The notes under the pieces: generated by a model
What the model saw: only the letters and a program-made list of their open reading frames with translations
What the model was told of the DNA's origin: nothing
Database searches by the model: none
From: Planctomycetota bacterium
Lineage (GTDB): Bacteria; Planctomycetota; Phycisphaerae; Phycisphaerales; UBA1924
Direction of reading: 5' to 3'
DNA: 36,933 bases
Assembly (NCBI GenBank): GCA_024275365.1
Contig: JAJRZG010000223.1
Location: forward strand, 1-36,933
Part shown: positions 29,815 to 36,933 of the stretch, piece after piece
How positions within the stretch are numbered: the first letter of the stretch is position 1
Layout: each line of letters starts with the position of its first letter
Position numbers and translations under genes: made by a program

Positions 29815-30366
29815 ATGCACAACACAAACCATGCTCCCCGCTTGCTTGTCGCGCTGACGATCATGTGCACCAGCACCGTCGGCACCACCTGGGCAATGCA
29901 GGCACCCCCACCCTTCATGCCAAGCACGCAAGATACAAGCGGGGCCAAAGCCACCTCCGGGCCAAAGCAGGATCCCCCCGCCTTCATACCGACCAAGCGA
30001 GGTACACGCGGGGCCGGCACCACCGCTGGGACTGCCACCGCCACCAGGTCTGCCAATACCGACAAAAAGGACCAGACGGCTGGCGAGGGTTCCACTGCCA
30101 AGGCCCAGGCACCCGCTGCCCCCTCGGCTGCTGCGTTTCGTGTTGCCCGCTGGCTCCGCGCAATCGGTGGGCGCATCAGCATCGGGCCACTGATCAATCA
30201 GCAGACCAGAGTCTCACTCCCCAATCCCGCGATCACCGGGCAAGGCTGGCGGATCTCGACCCCCTCATTCGAGCACGACAGAATGGTCAAGCCCCCAGCT
30301 CGCGCAACGCCAGCACCCACAGAGTCGAAAGCCGAGACAGCCTCAGTCCCCGAGGCAGACGAATAG
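29815..30366 (+). CDS. Small secreted protein, Pro/Ala/Thr-rich, unknown function
   Basis: Signal peptide-like MHNTNHAPRLLVALTIMCTSTVGTTWAMQA; downstream of gspE-like gene with a 20-nt gap. Confidence 0.55.
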   Translation: MHNTNHAPRLLVALTIMCTSTVGTTWAMQAPPPFMPSTQDTSGAKATSGPKQDPPAFIPTKRGTRGAGTTAGTATATRSANTDKKDQTAGEGSTAKAQAPAAPSAAAFRVARWLRAIGGRISIGPLINQQTRVSLPNPAITGQGWRISTPSFEHDRMVKPPARATPAPTESKAETASVPEADE

Positions 30367-30439
30367 GCTGCTGAGCCTTGATGAGATCTTGAGCCTCGCT
30401 CCTCAAGCGCGTTTGCGACCCGCACGCTATCCTGTAGCC

Positions 30440-32526
30440 ATGAGCACTTCATCTGGTATCGATTCAGCCCTTAACGAAACCCGCTCCTTCCCCCCTGCCC
30501 CGCAGCCGATCTGGGTATGCCCAAGTGGCACATCGCCTCGATGGACGAATACAAATCGCTCCACAAGCGGTCCATCGATGACCCCGAGGGTTTTTGGAGC
30601 GAGATCGCCAAGGAGCTCCACTGGTTCACCCCCTGGACCAAAGTCCTCGACTGGAACCCGCCGGATGCCAAATGGTTCGTCGGGGGCACTACCAACGCCT
30701 GCTACAACTGCGTCGATCGCCAAGTCGAGGCTGACCACGGCGACGAGACCGCCATCCTCTGGGAGGGTGAGCCGATCGATGCAGATTCAGGCCCCGAAAT
30801 CCGCTGCCTCTCGTATGCCGACCTCCAGCATGAAACCTCGAAGTTCGCCAACGCCCTCAAGGTCCTCGGCGTCAAGAAAGGCGACATTGTCACCATCTAC
30901 ATGGGCATGGTCCCAGAGCTGGCCATCGCCATGCTCGCCTGTGCGCGCATCGGGGCAGCCCACTCCATCATCTTCGGCGGCTTCAGCTCCCAAGCCATCA
31001 TCGACCGCGTGCAGGATGCCAAAAGTAAAACCATCATCACCTGCGACGGCTCGTGGCGTCGAGGCTCCATCGTCCCGCTCAAGGCCAATGTCGATGCCGC
31101 CTGCGACCAACTCGAAGGCACGCCCGAGGCTGTCGAGCATGTCGTCGTCGTCAAACGCTGCGAGAACGACATCACCATGTATCCGCGCGACGAGTGGTAC
31201 CACGACCTCGTCGCCGAGGCCCCGACCGACTGCCCTTGTGAGCCGATGGATGCTGAAGACATGCTCTTTCTGCTCTATACCTCGGGCTCGACAGGCAAGC
31301 CCAAGGGCATTCTCCACACCACCGGCGGCTACATGGTTTACACCTATTTCACCGCCAAAAATGTCTTCAACCTCATCCCCGACGCCGACCCCGACCAGAA
31401 GCAAGTCTACTGGTGTACCGCAGACATCGGATGGGTCACCGGGCACTCCTACATCATCTATGGGCTGCTCCCCAATCGCGTCCCCACGCTCATGTATGAG
31501 GGTGCCCCCAACCACCCCGGCCCCGATCGCTTCTGGGATATCGTCGAACGCCACAAGGTCACGCAGTTCTACACCGCCCCCACGGCTATTCGCGCCTTTA
31601 TGAAGTGGGGAGACCAGCACCCCAAAGCCCACGACCTCTCCAGCCTCAAAGTCCTTGGCACCGTCGGTGAACCCATCAACCCCGAAGCCTGGATGTGGTA
31701 TCACCGCGTCATCGGGGGCGAGCGGTGCCCCATCGTCGATACTTGGTGGCAGACCGAAACCGGTGGTCAGATGATCTCGCCTCTGCCCGGATGCACACCC
31801 ACCAAGCCCGGCTCCTGCACGCTCCCCCTCTTCGGCGTTGATGCAGCAATCCTCGACGAGAACGGCAACGAGCAACCCGCCAACACCGGCGGCCTGCTCG
31901 CTATCCGCAAACCCTGGCCCGGCATGCTGCGTGGCATCTATGGCGACCGCCAACGCTTCATCGACACCTACTGGTCGGCCTTCAAAGTCGATGACCAACA
32001 ACTCCAGGAGGGCGAGCTTTCCAGCCCGCAACGCAACTGCCCAAGCCCCTACTACCTCGCTGGCGACAGCTCACGCCGAGATGAGGACGGCTACTTCTGG
32101 ATCATGGGCCGCATCGACGATGTCATCAATGTCTCCGGCCATCGCCTGGGCACGATGGAAGTCGAGAGCGCCCTGGTCGCGCACGAATCGGTCGTCGAGG
32201 CAGCCGTCGTCGGGATGCCTCACGAGATCAAGGGAACAGGTATCGCTGCCTTTGTCACCCTCGCCCCGACCCACACGCCGGCAGACAAGGCCGCGACAGA
32301 TGCACTCAAGCAAACCCTCCGCGCCCATGTCGGCAATGAGATCGGCGCGATCGCCAAGCCAGACATGATCCGCTTCACCGACGCCCTCCCCAAAACCCGC
32401 AGCGGCAAGATCATGCGCCGCCTCCTCCGCGCTGTGGCTGCTGGTGAGACGGACACAAACCAAGATACCACGACGCTTGAAGATTTTTCAGTGCTTGCGA
32501 AGCTCACGGAAAGTGAGGGGGGGTAA
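30440..32526 (+). CDS. acsA: Acetyl-CoA synthetase, with an apparent -1 nt frame break near 30490-30515
   Basis: [62 protein letters not shown]-terminal [19 protein letters not shown] is in a different frame from [27 protein letters not shown]. Confidence 0.9.
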
Positions 32527-32592
32527 GGCGCGTATCAGAAAATGTCTGCCCATTGTGAGAGCATCTTGCGTCAAGGTATAGCAAGCATTTTC

Positions 32593-32654
32593 GTGTGCCA
32601 CGGCCATCTTGGCCGTGCGGGACCGTCAGCACGGCCAAAGTGGCCGTGGCACAC
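32593..32654. repeat. 26-bp inverted repeat (two mismatches)
   Basis: gtgtgccacggccatcttggccgtgc (32593-32618) versus gcacggccaaagtggccgtggcacac (32629-32654). Confidence 0.9.
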
Positions 32655-32702
32655 GCGACGAGAGGAGTGAAAACGCTCTGGAGACTCAAAATAAGGAAGA
32701 GA

Positions 32703-32726
32703 CACGGTTCGGAGAACCGTGCCACC
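32703..32726. repeat. Palindromic repeat copy cacggttcggagaaccgtgccacc
   Basis: Identical 24-mer at 18923-18946. Confidence 0.8.
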
Positions 32727-32744
32727 GACAAACCCCCACCCCAC

Positions 32745-34088
32745 CTACGCCCCGATCGCCCGCGTCTCACTGCTTCCCCGAAGCCCCTCGAGCAACGCCC
32801 CCGCCATCTTCGCACGCACCTCACTCCACCGTACCACCCGCACCCCTCGCGGCAGTTTCTCCAGAATCGCCTCATCGGCAAGCGGAGCAACCAGCACCGT
32901 CGAGCTCGCATCGATCAGCCGCTCGAGCCCCGACCGGGGCAGCCGATCATCGCGCAGATCTACCGCCACCCCCCGCGACCGGGCCACCCGCGAGACCGCC
33001 CGCCCATTCCGCCCCATCGCCCCGGCGAGCACCACCGGCGAGCCTTCGTGTACGCGGTCGAGCATCGCACCCGCGACAGCCTCTGCCGAGACCGCCTGGA
33101 GCGCGAGCGCCTCGACCGCTTCGTCAACCTTTGATGCCCCAGCAACAGACCTCCACCACGCCGAGAGCCTCGGCAGCCACTGGGGAGCGGTCGTCGGAAA
33201 GCGGGCCGGGGCAAAGCCGAAGCCGAACACCAGGCTCCAATATCCCGCTTCTCCGAGTTCGCTCGCGGTAAATGCCGCCGGCTGCGAAAGAGCACCCCGC
33301 AGGAGCCCGCGCGCAGAGGCAAAGTCGGGAGTGCGATCGGTCAGGGCTGCCATCGTCGCGTAAAACAGGGCGGTAGTGCGAGCCGCAGCCGCATACCCCT
33401 CACCAGGGTGCTGCCGACGGAGCACTCGGCAGGCGCTCTCGAGCATCCGTCCCGGGTATTTGCTCATGCTTCCAGGACGGATTCGATAGCAGGCGACAGC
33501 TTCATCCACCGCCGACCACTTCACACCGGTTGCTGCGAGCGACATCCACATCTGGTAGTCCTCGACCCCGGGTGTCGAGGGGTCAAACCGCATCGATCCG
33601 AGATGCTCCCGCCGCACAAGGTGTGAGTGCGGCGCAAGGGCGTTGCCGTCGAGCAGGTGTTCGAGCCCCACGACCTGGTCGGGTGGGGTCATCGTCACCC
33701 CCAGCGGCCGCCCGTCCGCGCCGTGCAGTGTCCACGAGCCGCACGCAGCCCCGCGCCCGCTCCACTCGGACGCCTGCACCAGCAGTTCGAGCCCCAGCGG
33801 CGTCAGCCAGTCGTCGCTATCGAGAAAGTGGACGAACCGCCCCTCGGCACAATCAAGCCCCCGGTTGCGCGCACCAGCAAGACCCTGGTTCTCTTGGCGA
33901 ACATGCGTAATCCGTTGATCCCGCCAGGCAAAGTCGGCTGCGATCATCGGCGTGCTGTCCGTCGAGCCGTCGTCGATCACCACCGCACGCCAATCCGTCA
34001 GCGACTGGGCCAAAAGCGACCGCAGCGTCTCAGCGAGCGTTGCCTGGGCGTTATACGCAGGAATCACCACGGTCACCAACGGCTGCAT
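32745..34088 (-). CDS. Family 2 glycosyltransferase with C-terminal Rossmann-like extension
   Basis: LVTVVIPAYNAQATLAETLRSLLAQSLTDWRAVVIDDGSTDSTP, GLAGARNRGLD, FLDSDDWLTP; C-terminal VVLAGAMGRNGRAVSRVARSRGVAVDLRDDRLP. Confidence 0.88.
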   Translation of the reverse strand: MQPLVTVVIPAYNAQATLAETLRSLLAQSLTDWRAVVIDDGSTDSTPMIAADFAWRDQRITHVRQENQGLAGARNRGLDCAEGRFVHFLDSDDWLTPLGLELLVQASEWSGRGAACGSWTLHGADGRPLGVTMTPPDQVVGLEHLLDGNALAPHSHLVRREHLGSMRFDPSTPGVEDYQMWMSLAATGVKWSAVDEAVACYRIRPGSMSKYPGRMLESACRVLRRQHPGEGYAAAARTTALFYATMAALTDRTPDFASARGLLRGALSQPAAFTASELGEAGYWSLVFGFGFAPARFPTTAPQWLPRLSAWWRSVAGASKVDEAVEALALQAVSAEAVAGAMLDRVHEGSPVVLAGAMGRNGRAVSRVARSRGVAVDLRDDRLPRSGLERLIDASSTVLVAPLADEAILEKLPRGVRVVRWSEVRAKMAGALLEGLRGSSETRAIGA

Positions 34089-34277
34089 ACAAACTCCTCT
34101 CATCTCCCGGGGCTCTTTCGCGGGGCATCCTTTGTTGGGAGTCCTCCCCGGCCGCTTGCTCCTCGACACACAGAGGGGGCCCGCGAACTGCCCTTTGCGG
34201 CGCAGCCACCCCCTTCCCGGAAAGACCGGGCAGACATTCCGTACAGATCGGACCGTCCGATCGCCGAACTTCACACT

Positions 34278-36312
34278 ATGACACGCGATCTGCCCGCCCT
34301 CACTGCCCCCCCCCCTCGCTGATGCCCTCGTCGTCACGCTCTGTTCGAGCGTCTCGCTCGAGGTCCTCCGCGAGTGTGGCATCCTCGAGCGCGAATGGTC
34401 GATCTACGAGCGCCTCGCAGCCCGGTATGGCAGGATCATCCTCGTCACCGAGGGAGGGGCGGCCGATCTGGAACTGGCCAAGACTCTCCCCAGCGTCTGC
34501 CCGGTGATGGTCGTCCACAACCCCGAGGGGCTCGAACGCCCCGCCTTTGCTGCCAGCGCGATCGGCCGGGTGGCGGATGCACTGCGGGGGGCGGGCTCGG
34601 TCGTCATCCGGACCGACCAGATGTGGGGGGGCGAGCTTGCCCTTGCCCTCACCCAGCGACTCCGTGAAACCGGGTGCCGGGTGGGGCTCATTGCCCGGGG
34701 GGGGTATCCGTGGTCGCGGTTCGTCGCGTGGGAGCAGGGGCAGGACTCGCCCTTTGCTGCGGAGGCTGCGGCGGAGGAGAGTGCGCTCTGCCGGGCGGCC
34801 GATGTGGTCGTGGGCACGAGCATGCGCATGCTTGACGACTACCAGTGGCGCTACGGCCTCTCCCCCAGCCGAACGATGCTCATCCCCAACTTCGTGCCCG
34901 AGAGCGCCCGCCCGGACGGGTCGGTCTCCCGCGAGCCGGGCACAGTGCTCTTTGCCGGGCGGCTCTCGCCTCAAAAAAGGATCGACCGCCTCATCGACGC
35001 GGTGGCCCTCATCACCCGGGACGGGACCATTGCAGCCCCGACTCGGGGCGGGGCCTTTCAGGCCCCGAATCCCCACCTCACCATCATCGGCGAAGGCCCG
35101 CTCGAAGCCGACCTCCGTGCGCACGCAAAGGCGAAAAACCTCGAAGTCGAGTTCCTCCCCCGCTTGCCTCAGGCCGACCTGCTCGACCGGATGCAGCGGT
35201 GTGCGGTCTACGCCCAGGTCTCGGCCTACGAAGGCCACCCCAAGACCGTCCTCGAGGCACTAGCCTGCGGTTCGCCGGTCGTTGTCGGCAGCGCGTGGGG
35301 ATTGGCTGATGTCGTGATCGGGGGCATCACGGGGCTTGTGACCGAATGCCGGGTCGAGTCGATTGCAACCGGGATCGCCCGCCTGCTGTCCGACCCTGAT
35401 CTTGCCGCCACCCTCGGACGAGCAGCTGCGGAGGCTGCTGAAGAGTTGCGATTGGGCCGGATCATCGAGCTGGAGGCCAGTGCTCATGAGACCGCGATTG
35501 CGTGCGCAGGCGAGGGGCTTGCTTCGTCCCCCGGGGCGGTCCGCTGGGGTGCCGACCTGCTCGATGCCGAGCCCAAGGCCGCAGCCGAGGCGTTTGCCCG
35601 GAGCATCCAGGGGTACGCCCGCCGCCTCTCCGACGACCGCCGCCGACTCTTCTGCGCCGAACTCGACACACCCGTCTATGACGCGATCGACCAGACCGCC
35701 CTCGAAACCAGCAGCGGCGTCCACCCCAAGCACCACCTGATGCGCTATCACGATTTCTTCGTTGATCGCATCAACCAGGGCGAGACTGTCCTCGACCTCG
35801 GCTGTGGCTATTGCCAAGTGGCGCGGTCGATTGCCGAGCGGGCTGGTGCGTTTGTTACCGGGATGGACTTCTCGAAAGAAAACCTCGACCAGGCCCGGGC
35901 GATGATCGAGCGCGAGGGGCTCGCCGATCGGCTGCGGGTGGTCGAGGGAGATATCACTCGCGACCGTGCGCACGGACCGAACGGTGAAGAGCACTTTGAT
36001 GTCGTTGTGCTCTCGAATGTGCTCGAGCACCTCGCTGATCGTGAGCGACTGTTGGCGTTGTACGCCCGGTGGTACACCCCCCGGGCGATCCTGATCCGCG
36101 TGCCGGCCTTTGACCGCAACTGGCTGACCGCGTGGAAGGAGGAACTCGGGGTGGACTCCCGTGGCGACCCAACGCACGAAACCGAATATACCGAGCAGAG
36201 CCTGCGGGAAGAGCTTGCAACTGCGGGGCTGAGCGCACAGGAGATGATCGTGCGGTGGGGGGAATACTGGGTGCAGGCGGGGGTCGTGGGGGGCGTGGGG
36301 GTCGCGCGATGA
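34278..36312 (+). CDS. Fused family 4 glycosyltransferase + class I SAM methyltransferase; frame broken at C10 tract 34306-34315
   Basis: VLFAGRLSPQKRIDRLIDAV, LTIIGEGPLEADLR, AYEGHPKTVLEALACGSPVVVG; then VLDLGCGYCQVARSIAERAGAFVTGMDFS...FDVVVLSNVLEHLADRERLL. N-terminal MTRDLPALTAPPP and PLADALVVTLCSSVSLEVLRECGILEREWSIYERLAARYGRIILVTEGG lie in different frames either side of the tract. Confidence 0.85.
35035..35066. repeat. Double-hairpin GC palindrome inside the glycosyltransferase CDS
   Basis: gccccga-c-tcggggc (35035-35049) then ggggcct-ttc-aggcccc (35050-35066). Confidence 0.85.
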
Positions 36313-36933
36313 CCGACAACACTGCAAAACCGATCGCGATCTATCACACCGATCTCAGCTACGACGAGGCGGCGTCCAAGGCCCGCTACCTTGCAGACAA
36401 GTATCGTTCGGTGCTCGGGGGCTCGGTGCTTGATGTCGGCTGCGGCAAGCGGCTGGTCGGGGAGTGCGTCCCCCGACCCGATCTCTATACCGGGGTTGAC
36501 ATGAACCCGCCCTGTGATTGCGTGGTCGATCTGGAGCGCGAGGCGTTGCCCTTTGCCGAAGCGAACTTCGATGTGGTGGTCTGCTGCGATGTGCTCGAAC
36601 ACCTCGAAGCGGCCCACCGGGTGTTTGATGAGTGCTGTCGGGTAGCGCGGTCGCGGGTCATCATCTCGCTGCCCAACCCGGCGCGGGACTTTCTCCGTCA
36701 GGTGTTTTCAGGCTCCGAGGGGAAACTCAAGTACTACGGCTTTCCCTGCGAAAATCCAGGAAATCGGCATCGGTGGTTCTTTGGCTTTGAATAAGCGGCC
36801 GAGTTTGTGCGCACAAGCGCCAACCGCAATGGCTGGACGGTCGAACAACTCGACAGCGTGCACGATGGATGCAGCTACTGGCTCAACGGGCAAGGGGAGG
36901 ATGTGCTCGATTGCCCGAACCTGCAACGGGGAC
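36309..36933 (+). CDS. Class I SAM-dependent methyltransferase, interrupted by in-frame TAA at 36792-36794, runs off window
   Basis: VLDVGCGKRLVGECVPRPDLYTGVDMNPP, FDVVVCCDVLEHLEAAHRVFDECCRVARSRVIISLPNP, NRHRWFFGFE*AAEFVRTSANRNGWTVEQLDSVHDGCSYWLNG. Confidence 0.82.

Noticed and set aside
1150-32730. Insertion sequences with a transposase
   Set aside because: Intergenic palindromes are present but no transposase or recombinase ORF was recognised in the window.
2241-36300. Many long antisense or alternate-frame ORFs in the track (e.g. 17583-18806 +, 27812-29527 -, 30787-32031 -, 35260-36327 -)
   Set aside because: They overlap clearly homologous genes on the other strand or frame, have biased low-complexity composition and are typical spurious ORFs of high-GC DNA.

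Overview
High-GC window whose gene content and style suggest a Planctomycetes/Phycisphaerae-like bacterium (inference only; no 16S in the window). Left half, mostly minus strand: queuosine-precursor genes queD/queE/queC, two adjacent paralogous membrane PAS/GAF sensors, trmB, an isolated atpA, and a cdaR-like/cdaA (c-di-AMP) pair. Then come mutY and a GT2 glycosyltransferase (+), a CaCA antiporter, a putative lipoprotein, a LOG-family protein and a very large AsmA/TamB-like protein (-). Then an mqnB-like nucleosidase, a pilM-N-O-P/gspE-like assembly cluster and acsA (+), and finally a glycosyltransferase/methyltransferase cluster. Strongest observations: (1) the two paralogous sensors look like hybrid histidine kinases that lost the catalytic ATPase domain and the phospho-acceptor His, leaving a HisKA-like helix pair joined to a degenerate receiver; (2) in-frame stop codons interrupt atpA (TAG), the AsmA-like gene (TAG) and the last methyltransferase (TAA); (3) frame breaks occur at poly-C/G tracts in a sensor and a glycosyltransferase, plus two non-tract frame breaks, which could be phase variation, decay or assembly error; (4) nested intergenic inverted repeats recur, and a double-hairpin palindrome appears to sit in-frame inside a glycosyltransferase CDS. 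No CRISPR array, rRNA, tRNA, transposase or prophage was recognised.
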